Shown: positions 47,790-55,575, numbered from the stretch's first letter. The stretch: DNA of 64,000 nt from Pseudomonadota bacterium (GCA_020160755.1 JAIUPN010000003.1:282366-346365), one strand, 5' to 3'. Program-made: numbers and translations. Notes: generated by a model not told the origin, from the letters alone.

Positions 47790-48503
47790 ATGTCCGAGGT
47801 CAAACTGCATCCCGACTGGCTTGCCCGCATCGGCGGCGAGTTCGAGCAACCCTATATGGCGGCGCTCAAGACATTCCTTGCGGGCGAGCGCGAGAAGGGC
47901 AAGGCGATCTATCCGCGGCCGCGCGACTGGTTTGCGGCGTTGGATGCGACGCCGCCGCAGGACGTGCGCGTCGTGATCCTCGGGCAGGATCCCTATCACG
48001 GGCCCGGGCAGGCGCATGGGCTGTGCTTCTCGGTCCAGCCGGGGGTGCGTACCCCGCCGAGCCTTGTCAATATCTACAAGGAAATGCAGAGCGACCTCGG
48101 CATCGCGCGCGCGTCGCACGGCTATTTGAAGCATTGGGCGCAGCAGGGCGTGCTGCTGCTCAACAATTGCCTGACCGTCGAAAGCGGCATGGCGGCTTCG
48201 CATCAGGGCAAGGGGTGGGAGAAGTTCACCGACGCGGTGGTCGCGGCGGTGGCGGCCGATCGGGCACCGAAGGTCTTCATCCTGTGGGGCAGCCATGCGC
48301 AGAAGAAGGCCGCGAATGTCGCGGGGCTGGGCGCGGGCAGCCCGCACCTGATCCTGCGCGCGCCGCATCCGTCGCCTTTGTCGGCGCATAACGGCTTTTT
48401 CGGGTCGCGGCCGTTCAGCCAGACGAACGCGTTCCTTGAGGCGCAGGGACGCGGCGCGATCGACTGGCGCCTGCCCGATAATCCCGAGACCGCCATCGCA
48501 TGA
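47790..48503 (+). CDS. ung: Uracil-DNA glycosylase
   Basis: The 237-residue family 1 enzyme removes uracil from DNA in base excision repair. The water-activating loop [22 protein letters not shown] contains the catalytic Asp. NNCLTVE is present, and the DNA-intercalating loop [13 protein letters not shown] carries the essential His. The length is standard. The start codon directly follows a hairpin arm and no separate Shine-Dalgarno is visible. It ends ten bases before the TauE/SafE permease gene. Confidence 0.97.
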   Translation: MSEVKLHPDWLARIGGEFEQPYMAALKTFLAGEREKGKAIYPRPRDWFAALDATPPQDVRVVILGQDPYHGPGQAHGLCFSVQPGVRTPPSLVNIYKEMQSDLGIARASHGYLKHWAQQGVLLLNNCLTVESGMAASHQGKGWEKFTDAVVAAVAADRAPKVFILWGSHAQKKAANVAGLGAGSPHLILRAPHPSPLSAHNGFFGSRPFSQTNAFLEAQGRGAIDWRLPDNPETAIA

Positions 48504-48513
48504 ACATCGCGAT

Positions 48514-49272
48514 ATGAGCATTTTGGCCGATCCGGCGACGCTGGCGATCCTGATCGTCGCGGTCGTGCTGCTTGGCATGGCAAAGGGCGGGCTCGCCGGC
48601 GTCGGCGCGCTCGCGACGCCGCTCGCCGCGCTCGTGCTGCCGCCCGCGACCGCGGCGGCGCTGCTGTTGCCCATCCTGATCGTGCAGGACGTGATCAGCG
48701 TCTGGTCGTTCCGCAAGACGTGGGACGGCTGGATCATAGGCTGGATGCTGCCCGGCGCAGCGATCGGCATTGCGGCGGGCTGGTATTATGCCGAGCGGGT
48801 GAACGAGGCGCAGTTGATGGCGGCGCTGGGCGCGATCACGCTCGCCTTCGGGCTCTACCGGCTGTGGATCGAGCGTGGCGGGCGGATCGTCGCGGCGTCG
48901 CAGTCACCCGGCTGGGTCGGTACGTTCTTCGGCGCGCTGACGGGACTTACGAGCCAGATCGCGCACGCCGGCGGGCCGCCGTTCCAGATGTGGGTGACGC
49001 CGCGCCGGTTGCCGCACCTCGTCTTTATCGGAACAAGTTCGGTGCTTTTTGCGCTGATCAACTGGATGAAGGTGCCCGCCTATCTGGCGCTTGGCGCCTT
49101 TCCGCACGAGGTCGTCGTCGCGGCGCTGCTGCTGATGCCGCTCGCGATCGTTTCGACCTTGCTTACGGTGCGCTGGATGAAGCGGATGAACCCCGAGCGT
49201 TTCTACGTGCTTATCTATGTTCTGATGGTGCTGCTCGGCGCGAAGCTGCTTTGGGACGGGATACAAGGGTGA
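48514..49272 (+). CDS. TauE/SafE (TSUP) family permease
   Basis: The 252-residue protein has about eight membrane helices in the two-fold repeat of the TSUP family: LLGMAKGGLAGVGALATPLAAL in the first half and FGALTGLTSQIAHAGGPPFQMWV in the second. Members export sulfite or organosulfonates or move small carboxylates; the substrate is undefined. The ATG at 48514 is ten bases after ung. Its TGA overlaps the GTG start of the following UPF0178 gene (GTGA), so the two are coupled. Confidence 0.9.
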   Translation: MSILADPATLAILIVAVVLLGMAKGGLAGVGALATPLAALVLPPATAAALLLPILIVQDVISVWSFRKTWDGWIIGWMLPGAAIGIAAGWYYAERVNEAQLMAALGAITLAFGLYRLWIERGGRIVAASQSPGWVGTFFGALTGLTSQIAHAGGPPFQMWVTPRRLPHLVFIGTSSVLFALINWMKVPAYLALGAFPHEVVVAALLLMPLAIVSTLLTVRWMKRMNPERFYVLIYVLMVLLGAKLLWDGIQG

Positions 49273-49745
49273 GTGCGATCCAGAATCTCCCTCTCACGAT
49301 ATTGGTCGATGCCGACGCCTGTCCGGTGAAGGACGAGATCTACCGTGTCGCCTGGCGGCACGAGGTCGCGGTGAAGGTCGTGAGCAACAGCCGGCTGCGC
49401 GTGCCCGATCATCCGCTGATCGAGCGTATCACCGTGTCGGACGGCTTCGACGCCGCCGACGACTGGATCGCAGAGGCGGCGAATGCGCGAAGCGTCGTCG
49501 TCACGGCCGACATCCTGCTCGCCGACCGCGCATTGAAGGCGGGCGCGAGCGTGCTCGGCCCCAACGGCAAGCCTTTTACCCCGGCGTCGATCGGACCTGC
49601 GATCGCGACGCGTGCGATCATGGCCGACCTGCGCTCCGGAATGAGCGACGCGATGGGTGGTCCGCCGCCCTTTTCGAAGGCCGATCGCTCGCAATTTCTG
49701 CAGGCGCTCGACAGCGCGCTGGTCCGGCTCAAGCGTCAGCCGTAA
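49269..49745 (+). CDS. UPF0178 family protein (YaiI/YqxD)
   Basis: The 158-residue protein matches the YaiI/YqxD family: LTILVDADACPVKDEIYRVA at the N-terminus, VVVTADILLADRALKAGA in the middle, and the C-terminal GPPPFSKADRSQFLQALD. The fold is of the NYN/PIN type and a nuclease role is suspected, with conserved acidic residues present (VDADACP, TADILLADR). The start is GTG at 49269, overlapping the permease stop. Function has not been established for the family. Confidence 0.9.
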   Translation: MSAIQNLPLTILVDADACPVKDEIYRVAWRHEVAVKVVSNSRLRVPDHPLIERITVSDGFDAADDWIAEAANARSVVVTADILLADRALKAGASVLGPNGKPFTPASIGPAIATRAIMADLRSGMSDAMGGPPPFSKADRSQFLQALDSALVRLKRQP

Positions 49746-49897
49746 GTTTCTTTCTTTTCTTTTCAGTGTTTTGAGAAATTTATTCGGCCGAGTGATGGCG
49801 ATCACGGCCGGCCGCACGGCTGCGCGGCATAAGTGGGGCATCGGGAACGCCCCGAACCCAATTCGAGCCGTATCGACCGATTGAAAAGGAAATGAAG

Positions 49898-50083
49898 ATG
49901 ACCAGGAAGCTGATTCTCGCTCCCGTCCTTGCGCTCACCATCCTCGCTTCGGCGACCCCCGTTATGGCGCAGTCGGCGCAGCCCGCACAGGGCAGCATGA
50001 CGGTGACGTCGAACCCGGTGCAGATACTGATCGGCCTTCTTCTCCCCGCGGTGCAGAAGGTCCGCGAAGCCGCGGCGCGATAA
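49898..50083 (+). CDS. Small secreted peptide of unknown function
   Basis: The 61-residue peptide starts at the ATG at 49898, eight bases after AAAAGGA; an ATG at 49892 abuts that site. It has a clean signal peptide (LILAPVLALTILASATPVMA, then QSAQ). The mature part, about 38 residues, is a short Ser/Gln linker plus a hydrophobic amphipathic stretch (VQILIGLLLPAVQKVREAAAR). That tail resembles the motif after the N-terminal helix of planctomycete DUF1559 pseudopilins, but the context is different. The 146 bases upstream (49746-49891) hold no other gene, and two strong hairpins follow. Confidence 0.65.
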   Translation: MTRKLILAPVLALTILASATPVMAQSAQPAQGSMTVTSNPVQILIGLLLPAVQKVREAAAR

Positions 50084-50104
50084 GCGCTTCCCGATTTTTG
50101 TCTT

Positions 50105-50129
50105 CGGCCCGGCCCACCACGCCGGGCCG
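50105..50129 (+). terminator. First hairpin after the small secreted peptide gene
   Basis: CGGCCCGGC (50105-50113) and GCCGGGCCG (50121-50129) are perfect inverted repeats around a seven-base loop. No T-run follows. Confidence 0.55.
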
Positions 50130-50135
50130 GAACAC

Positions 50136-50180
50136 AGCCCTCCCGCCCCTGCGACCCAGGCGGGAGGGCTGACTATTTTC
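50136..50180. terminator. Second hairpin, probable bidirectional terminator
   Basis: AGCCCTCCCGCC (50136-50147) and GGCGGGAGGGCT (50159-50170) form a perfect 12-bp stem with an 11-base loop; a TATTTTC tract follows nearby. It lies between the peptide gene and a convergent small membrane protein gene. Confidence 0.7.
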
Positions 50181-50197
50181 CGGCCTGGTTCCGGCGA

Positions 50198-50419
50198 TCA
50201 GTTCCCGGCGCGGCGGTGCGTTACGAAGGCGAGCAGCAGGACGACCGAGATCACGCCGACCAGCATGCCCGCGGTCGTCGTTACCATCGTGATCGAGCCT
50301 GCCGGATCGTTCGAGTTCCACGCGCCGCTTCGTGTCCGTTCGATCATCCACCAGGCACCGACAATGACGATCAGGTCGAGCAGGACCAGCCCGACCAGTG
50401 CACGCACTGATTTCTTCAT
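50198..50419 (-). CDS. Small two-helix membrane protein
   Basis: The 73-residue protein has two transmembrane helices (LVGLVLLDLIVIVGAWWMI and AGMLVGVISVVLLLAFVTH) with a short polar loop (RTRSGAWNSNDPAGS). The ATG at 50419 is preceded by a strong GGAGGGGAATTT ribosome site. The C-terminus is basic (HRRAGN). I do not recognise a family. It is divergent from the alpha/beta hydrolase gene. Confidence 0.7.
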   Translation of the reverse strand: MKKSVRALVGLVLLDLIVIVGAWWMIERTRSGAWNSNDPAGSITMVTTTAGMLVGVISVVLLLAFVTHRRAGN

Positions 50420-50486
50420 GAAATTCCCCTCCCAGGTTCCGACACTTTCTTCGCTGTCGGATATCTTCCGGGCATGGTAGCTTCGG

Positions 50487-50498
50487 GTTTCATGAAAC
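50487..50498. promoter_or_regulatory. 12-bp palindrome upstream of the alpha/beta hydrolase gene
   Basis: GTTTCATGAAAC is a perfect palindrome 18 bases before the hydrolase ATG, in the 97-base divergent gap. It could be an operator for a dimeric repressor; no regulator gene is nearby and no promoter is clear. Confidence 0.35.
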
Positions 50499-50516
50499 TC
50501 CACCGGAGTCGAGACC

Positions 50517-51206
50517 ATGGCGGCACTTCCTACGATCATCCTCGTTCACGGCTTCTGGGGCGGCGCGGCACATTGGGCGAAGGCGATCGTCGAGCTCGAC
50601 CGGCTGGGGCATAAAGGCATACGTGCGGTCGAACTGCCGCTGACCTCGCTCGCGGGCGATGCGGCGCGCACGCGCCAGATCGCGGCGCAGGTCGACGGTC
50701 CGGTGCTGCTTGTCGGGCACAGTTACGGTGGCGCGGTGATCACCGAGGCGGGGACCGCGCCGAATGTCGCAGGGCTCGTCTATATCGCGGCCTTTGCACC
50801 CGATGCGGGCGAGAGCCCCGGCGCGCTGACACAGCAGCATCCGCCCGTCGGCGCCCCGAATCTTGCGCCCGACAGCGATGGTTATTTGTGGGTCAAGCCC
50901 GACAAGTTCCACGAAAGCTTTTGCCAGGACCTTGGCGCCGACGAGGCGCTGGTGATGGCGGTGACGCAAAAGGCGCCGCTTGCCTCGACCTTTGGCGATC
51001 CGATCAGCGATCCGGCGTGGCGGGTGAAGCCGAGCTGGTATCAGATCTCGGGCGCCGACCGGATGATCGACCCTGCGAACCAGACGATGATGTCGGGGCG
51101 GCTCGGCGCGCGAAAGATCATCACGCTCGACGCGGGGCATGCGTCGCTCGCGTCGCACCCGGTCGAAGTCGCGGCGCTGATCGACGAGGCGGCGCGCAGC
51201 CTGTAG
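50517..51206 (+). CDS. Alpha/beta hydrolase
   Basis: The 229-residue cytosolic protein has the oxyanion region ILVHGFWGGAAHWA near residue 9, the nucleophile elbow LLVGHSYGGAVI with Ser near residue 69, and a C-terminal catalytic His in DAGHASLASHP. The fold and size match small esterase/haloperoxidase-type hydrolases. The ISGADRMIDPANQTMM segment supplies a likely acid residue. The substrate cannot be inferred. GGAG lies eight bases before the ATG at 50517. The Mpo1-like gene follows after 14 bases. Confidence 0.9.
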   Translation: MAALPTIILVHGFWGGAAHWAKAIVELDRLGHKGIRAVELPLTSLAGDAARTRQIAAQVDGPVLLVGHSYGGAVITEAGTAPNVAGLVYIAAFAPDAGESPGALTQQHPPVGAPNLAPDSDGYLWVKPDKFHESFCQDLGADEALVMAVTQKAPLASTFGDPISDPAWRVKPSWYQISGADRMIDPANQTMMSGRLGARKIITLDAGHASLASHPVEVAALIDEAARSL

Positions 51207-51220
51207 CGGGAGTCCCGTCC

Positions 51221-51568
51221 GTGGCGCGCCAATATACGAGTTTCACCGAATTCTGGCCCTTCTACCTGCGCGAGCACAGCAAAGCATCGACGCGCGCGCT
51301 GCATTATGTCGGGACCAGCCTTGTCGTGCTGATTGCGGTCGCCGCGGTGCTGAGCGGGCGGTGGGGCTGGCTGATCGCGCTGCCGGTCGCGGGCTATTTC
51401 TTTGCCTGGGTCGCGCATTTCGGGGTCGAGAAGAATAGGCCGGCAACCTTTACCTATCCGCTGTGGAGCCTTGCCGCCGACTTCCGCATGTGGGCGTTTT
51501 GGCTGACCGGACGGCTGGGGGGCGACCTCGACCGCGCAGGCGTTGTTCGGGAAAAGCGATCACACTGA
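51221..51568 (+). CDS. Mpo1-like (DUF962) membrane protein
   Basis: The 115-residue protein begins at GTG 51221 with GGGAG eight bases upstream. The DUF962 pattern is clear: FTEFWPFYLREHSKASTRALHYVGT with two conserved His, two central hydrophobic helices, and WVAHFGVEKNRPATFTYPLWSLAADFRMW. In yeast, Mpo1 is an Fe(II) dioxygenase that removes one carbon from 2-hydroxy fatty acids made from phytosphingosine. In a sphingomonad, whose sphingolipids carry 2-hydroxy fatty acids, a related role is attractive but unproven. It is probably co-transcribed with the upstream hydrolase gene. Confidence 0.87.
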   Translation: MARQYTSFTEFWPFYLREHSKASTRALHYVGTSLVVLIAVAAVLSGRWGWLIALPVAGYFFAWVAHFGVEKNRPATFTYPLWSLAADFRMWAFWLTGRLGGDLDRAGVVREKRSH

Positions 51569-51641
51569 CCGAAAGCCCTGTCTGGCATTTGTTGCGAATC
51601 ATTCTTAATTGTGACGGGTTCGCACCTGCTGGAGACGGGCC

Positions 51642-51845
51642 ATGCCCACCGACCTGATCAAGACCTTCACTTACCTGTCGATCCATCTGACGATCGGGTT
51701 CAGTGTCGCCTATGTGATGACGGGATCGGTCGCGCTCGCGGGCGGGATCGCGATCATCGAACCGTGCATCAATGCGGTGGCCTTCTTCTTCCACGAAAAG
51801 GCGTGGAAGCGCGTGGGCACCGGGCCTAAGCTGGCCGCCGCCTGA
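51642..51845 (+). CDS. DUF2061 family membrane protein
   Basis: The 67-residue protein fits DUF2061: KTFTYLSIHLTIGFSVAYVMTGS forms the first helix, and IAIIEPCINAVAFFFHEKAWKRVG the second with the conserved Glu-Pro and the HEKAW motif. The family has no known function. GGAGA precedes the ATG at 51642 by six bases. It stands between the Mpo1-like gene and the OsmC gene on the same strand. Confidence 0.87.
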   Translation: MPTDLIKTFTYLSIHLTIGFSVAYVMTGSVALAGGIAIIEPCINAVAFFFHEKAWKRVGTGPKLAAA

Positions 51846-51903
51846 GGCTCACGAGTCCCGGCCGCCTTTCATTTCCTGTCCCCTCGAACCAAGGAGTATG
51901 TCC

Positions 51904-52332
51904 ATGACCGTCAATCGCGCATCGGCCCGTTACGAAGGCTTCGGCAAGGAGGGCAAGGGATCGATCACGACCAGATCGGGCGTGCTCGACAAGCAGCCCT
52001 ATGGTTTCGGAACGCGCTTCGAGGGACAGCCGGGCACGAACCCCGAGGAGTTGATCGCCGCGGCGCACGCCGCCTGTTTCACGATGGCGCTGTCGTTCGG
52101 CCTCGCGCGCGCGGGCTATTCGGGCGACACGCTGGAAACGAGCGCGGCGGTGACGCTCGATCAGGTCGACGGCGGCTTTGCGATCACCAGATCGGCGCTG
52201 ACGCTGACCGGCAAGGTGCCGGGGATCAGCGCCGACGAATTTGCGAAGATCGCCGAGGAGGCCGAGAAGAATTGCCCGGTGTCGAAACTGCTCAACTGCG
52301 AGATCACGCTCGAGCACAACCTCGAGTCCTAG
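51904..52332 (+). CDS. OsmC/Ohr family peroxiredoxin-like protein
   Basis: The 142-residue protein carries the two redox cysteines of the family, in AAHAACFTMALSFGLA (about residue 58) and EKNCPVSKLLN (about residue 123), plus the NPEELIAAAHA motif. OsmC proteins reduce organic hydroperoxides with dihydrolipoyl or similar thiols. The ATG at 51904 is seven bases after AAGGAG; the ATG at 51898 is too close. Its TAG shares CTAG with the stop of the convergent 2H-phosphoesterase gene. Confidence 0.94.
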   Translation: MTVNRASARYEGFGKEGKGSITTRSGVLDKQPYGFGTRFEGQPGTNPEELIAAAHAACFTMALSFGLARAGYSGDTLETSAAVTLDQVDGGFAITRSALTLTGKVPGISADEFAKIAEEAEKNCPVSKLLNCEITLEHNLES

Positions 52333-52916
52333 GCGGCGCGGAGCAGCGGTGCGGGCAGCTCGTCGGCCATGAAGTCGAAGCTGCGCTGCACCGGCGGCTC
52401 GAGCGTCCAGCTTTGCAGCACGCGGTGGCGGCGATGGCCGACATGGCTTTCGACGAGCACGAGGTCGCGCGGCGCCCAGTTCCATGCGACCGAAACGGGA
52501 TCGAAGGCGCATGTCCCATAGCCGAGGGTGATGTGCGGCCGGAGGCCTGACTTGCGGTGCATGGGATCGATGCCTTGCGTCGCGAGACGGGCGACAATCG
52601 CGTCATAGGCCTGTCGAATGGCGCCGACGCTGCCAGCGGTGACCAACTCGGCCCCGCTGCTCCGCGAAACGATGCGCGCGAAGGGAATCGGGCTTGCGGC
52701 CGGAAGGCCGACGCTGAACGCCTTCGCCACCTTTCCGCGCAGGAAGAGTTGCGGCTCCATCGTTTCGTCGATCGTGCACAAAGTCAGATGGTAAAGCTGG
52801 GGTTTGAGGCCCGCAAACAGGTCGCCGGAAACGGTCGGCAATTGGCGCGCCAGCCAGCCGGCCCGGTCGGCGCTTACCTGAAAGCCGAGAAAATAGCGGA
52901 ACATCGGGTCCATCAT
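52329..52916 (-). CDS. 2H phosphoesterase (LigT/ThpR-like), LexA box upstream
   Basis: The 195-residue cytosolic protein has the two HxT motifs of the 2H superfamily: YHLTLCTIDET (about residue 43) and RPHITLGYGTC (about residue 150). Relatives are RNA 2',3'-cyclic phosphodiesterases or 2'-5' RNA ligases. The segment LVLVESHVGHRRHRV near the end is echoed in two other 2H genes at 58.6 and 62.6 kb. A GTTC-N7-GTTC LexA box lies 24 bases before the start, so induction by DNA damage is likely. The initial codons are ATG ATG (52916, 52913). Its stop overlaps the osmC stop. Confidence 0.88.
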   Translation of the reverse strand: MMDPMFRYFLGFQVSADRAGWLARQLPTVSGDLFAGLKPQLYHLTLCTIDETMEPQLFLRGKVAKAFSVGLPAASPIPFARIVSRSSGAELVTAGSVGAIRQAYDAIVARLATQGIDPMHRKSGLRPHITLGYGTCAFDPVSVAWNWAPRDLVLVESHVGHRRHRVLQSWTLEPPVQRSFDFMADELPAPLLRAA

Positions 52917-52939
52917 CCATCCCTCCGAATCGGATCAAT

Positions 52940-52954
52940 GTTCTTATTATGTTC
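52940..52954. promoter_or_regulatory. LexA (SOS) box upstream of the 2H phosphoesterase gene
   Basis: GTTC-TTATTAT-GTTC matches the alphaproteobacterial LexA site GTTC-N7-GTTC exactly. It lies in the 62-base gap between the metallo-hydrolase stop and the phosphoesterase start. On the minus strand a CATAAT (-10-like) falls inside it. Confidence 0.8.
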
Positions 52955-52978
52955 TCGTTCGTGATAAGAGTCGAATCG

Positions 52979-54199
52979 TCAGGAGGCTGCCTTGCAAGCC
53001 GGCACCGGGACGCGGTGCGCGGGGTTGCCGTTGAGGGTTGCGACCTGCGGCTTTTGAATCGCGGAGCGCCACGCGAGTTTGGGCCACCAGCGCGTCGGCG
53101 GCGGGGTGGTCAACGGGTCGATGCTTTCGCCGGGACGCGGCATCGCAAGGCGGACGCCGGCGCAGCGCGCGGCGGCGAGGATGCGTTCGGGCGGTTCGGT
53201 CCACGCGTGCGGGGCGAGGTTGAACAGCGCCCAGTGGATCGGGATCAGCGTCCTGCCGCCGACGAGCCGGTGCGCTTCGACCGCGAGTTCGGGGCCGAGA
53301 TGATTGTCGGGCCATGCCGGGTCGTACTGGCCGGCGTCGAGCAAGGTCGCGTCGAACGGGCCGAGACGCTTGCCGATCTCGGCGAATTCGGGGGTGAAGC
53401 CGGTGTCGCCCGAATACCAGACGCGATGTTGCGGCCCGACCAGCGCATAACCCGCCCAGAAGGTCTGATTGCTCTGGCTGCCGAGGCGGCCAGAGGCATG
53501 ACGCGCGGGGGTCGCGACGATGGTGACGCCGCCGACCTTCTTCTCGCCCCACCAGTCGAGTTCGACGATCTTCTTTTCGTCGACGCCCCAATAGGCAAGA
53601 TGCGAGCCGATGCCGAGCGGAACAACGAACATTGTGTCGCGGCGGTCGAGCGCACGGATCGTGTCGCGGTCGAGATGGTCATAATGGTCGTGCGAGATCA
53701 CCACCGCGTCGATCGGCGGCAGGTCGGCGATCGCTATCGGCGGGGCGTACCAGCGTGCGGGGCCGAGCCAGCCGACCGGCGAGGCGCGCTTGCCCCACAT
53801 CGGATCGACGAGGATGCGCTTGCCGTCGATCTCGACGAGAGTCGAGCTGTGGCCGAACCAGGTGATGCGCAGCCCGCTAGCGGGGAGGCGGGCGAGGGTG
53901 GCGGCGTCGGTGCGCTGCACCGGCACCGGCGCGCCGGGCTCCGGCTCGGTGGCCGCCGATGCGGTTAGCAGGTCACGATACGCGGCCTGCCGGTCGATCC
54001 AGCCGCCGTGGTCGTTGGTGAAGGCGCCGTCTTTCCAGTGCGGCGAGCGTTCGAGTTTTTCGAGCCGCGGGGCCGACGGCGCCCGCCCGAAGGCGCTCCA
54101 CCCGTTCACCGCGAGGACCAGCGCGAAGAGAGCGAGCAAGAGGAGCAAGATCCCGACCGCGCGGACCGTCAAGCGGAGTATGCGACGCATCCGCGTCAT
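52979..54199 (-). CDS. MBL-fold metallo-hydrolase, NAPE-PLD-like
   Basis: The 406-residue protein has an N-terminal membrane anchor (AVGILLLLLALFALVLAV) and a metallo-beta-lactamase core. WFGHSSTLVEIDGKRILVDPMWG is followed by VVISHDHYDHLD (metal site), TPARHASGR, WYSGDTGFTPEF and IPIHWALFNLAPHAW, which together give a complete dinuclear site. The order resembles N-acylphosphatidylethanolamine phospholipase D and related lipid hydrolases. The active domain is probably periplasmic. The ATG at 54199 overlaps the TGA of the upstream NTF2-like gene (ATGA), so the two are coupled. Confidence 0.91.
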   Translation of the reverse strand: MTRMRRILRLTVRAVGILLLLLALFALVLAVNGWSAFGRAPSAPRLEKLERSPHWKDGAFTNDHGGWIDRQAAYRDLLTASAATEPEPGAPVPVQRTDAATLARLPASGLRITWFGHSSTLVEIDGKRILVDPMWGKRASPVGWLGPARWYAPPIAIADLPPIDAVVISHDHYDHLDRDTIRALDRRDTMFVVPLGIGSHLAYWGVDEKKIVELDWWGEKKVGGVTIVATPARHASGRLGSQSNQTFWAGYALVGPQHRVWYSGDTGFTPEFAEIGKRLGPFDATLLDAGQYDPAWPDNHLGPELAVEAHRLVGGRTLIPIHWALFNLAPHAWTEPPERILAAARCAGVRLAMPRPGESIDPLTTPPPTRWWPKLAWRSAIQKPQVATLNGNPAHRVPVPACKAAS

Positions 54200-54660
54200 G
54201 GTTTCGGGGCGTCTTCCAGCGCCATTCGTGTGACATGGATATAGATCGCCTGCCAGCTGTCGCCCCGGCGCCTGAAAATATCGGTGAAGCGGATGCGGGC
54301 GCGGAAGGGTTTTCCCGCTGAGCGGCCCGAGAGGATCGTCTCGGCGCTCGCGAGGCCCCCGTCCTTGCCGAGCGGCAGGATGACGCGATCGGTCAGCGTG
54401 ACGGGATCGTAATCATCGTCGGCGCCGGTCCAGCCGTCGATGAAAAACGCCTTGCCGTGTCGCTTGCCGCTGCCGTCGATGAAGACGAGGTCGTCGGCGG
54501 CCATGCGGTCGAGTGCGCCCTTGTCCTGCGCGATCTGTGCCGCATCGAAGGCGTCGGCGAAGGCGCGGAGGTCCGTGGTGGCATCGCGTGCCTGGGCCGG
54601 GGTCAGGATCAGCATCAGCATCATCATCGAGGCGGTGGCGACTGCGCAAGTTTTTCGCAT
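54196..54660 (-). CDS. Secreted NTF2-like (DUF4440-type) protein
   Basis: The 154-residue protein has a signal peptide (ATASMMMLMLILTPAQA) and an NTF2-like cone domain: AFADAFDAAQIAQDKGALDRM, then ADDLVFIDGSGKRHGKAFFI and RIRFTDIFRRRGDSWQAIYIHVTRM. The last block is the typical closing strand pair of DUF4440 proteins. Function is unknown; such domains may be enzymes or ligand binders. Its stop overlaps the start of the MBL-fold gene, so they probably work together or are at least co-translated. Confidence 0.83.
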   Translation of the reverse strand: MRKTCAVATASMMMLMLILTPAQARDATTDLRAFADAFDAAQIAQDKGALDRMAADDLVFIDGSGKRHGKAFFIDGWTGADDDYDPVTLTDRVILPLGKDGGLASAETILSGRSAGKPFRARIRFTDIFRRRGDSWQAIYIHVTRMALEDAPKP

Positions 54661-54708
54661 GTTAGAGCCCTTGTTGCGGTCTGCCGCCCGGCACGCCTTG
54701 ATCCGTCG

Positions 54709-55575
54709 TCATTCCTTCGTATCGGGAGGCGGGGTTTTGCCGCCATCCATACGCTCCATCTCCCGTTCCATGACACGGCCAATTTCGGAGCGCTGCGACG
54801 GGGCGTAGAGATTGTGGGGGCTGGAATAAAGCCCCTTCAGAAAGCTGAAATCCCATGGGGTCAGCGTGACCGGCACTTCGCTGTCGGCCGCCGCGTCGAG
54901 CACCCGCAGGATCGTGGAAGGCGCCGACGCGTCGATCCGCGCCGGGTCGATCCGCGCCAAAGCGCGCATCGCCGCATAATCGGCGAGTTGGGTGGTCGAG
55001 AGTCCCTCGATCGCCTTGCTCTCCACGACCACGATCGCCGCCATGAACGCTGGCCGCGCCGGCGGGGTGATGCGTGATTCAGCCCGGGTTGAACGATTGA
55101 TCGGGGTGCCTGCTTCGTTGAATATCGGCCGGCCGTCGCCGTTCACCATTTCCTGAATCTGCCATGCCGTCGCCGGACCCGGCTGCGCCAGAATGCGCCT
55201 GACCTCGGCAGGGGACCGGTTACCGAACATATAATAGCGCTTTTTGCCCAGCGCTTTCAGAAAGGCCGCTTTGTCCGGCGTGACCATGACGACCAGATTG
55301 GGTTTGCAGTTCGCCTTTGCCGCTTTCAGCCCGACGCCTGTTGCGACGGTCCGGATACGTTCGTTGACGGCTGCGCGTTGGGCATCGGGTACCCCGAAGG
55401 CGCCGGGGCATACCGCCTTTTCAAATCGCGCGATCTGGCCACGCGGCGACGCCTGGGTCAGCGCGCCGACGAAGCTTTCAATCTGTTTCTCGATACCGGT
55501 GACGACGATCGGAGCATCGCCCTGCGCAGCGGCGGGAGCGGCGACAAGGGCAGCGGCGAGAAGCATGAATCGCAT
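54709..55575 (-). CDS. Secreted protein of unknown function
   Basis: The 288-residue protein starts at the ATG at 55575 with GGAGGAGA seven bases upstream. Its signal peptide is MRFMLLAAALVAAPAAAQ. It starts the mature form with APIVVTGIEKQIESFVGAL, reminiscent of TonB-receptor N-termini. Two Cys (EKAVCPGAFG and KANCKPNLVVMVTPDK) probably pair. Later landmarks are RRILAQPGPATAWQIQEM and LADYAAMRALARIDP. Similar proteins occur in sphingomonads as conserved hypotheticals; I assign no function. No gene was seen in the 134 bases before it. Confidence 0.82.
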   Translation of the reverse strand: MRFMLLAAALVAAPAAAQGDAPIVVTGIEKQIESFVGALTQASPRGQIARFEKAVCPGAFGVPDAQRAAVNERIRTVATGVGLKAAKANCKPNLVVMVTPDKAAFLKALGKKRYYMFGNRSPAEVRRILAQPGPATAWQIQEMVNGDGRPIFNEAGTPINRSTRAESRITPPARPAFMAAIVVVESKAIEGLSTTQLADYAAMRALARIDPARIDASAPSTILRVLDAAADSEVPVTLTPWDFSFLKGLYSSPHNLYAPSQRSEIGRVMEREMERMDGGKTPPPDTKE

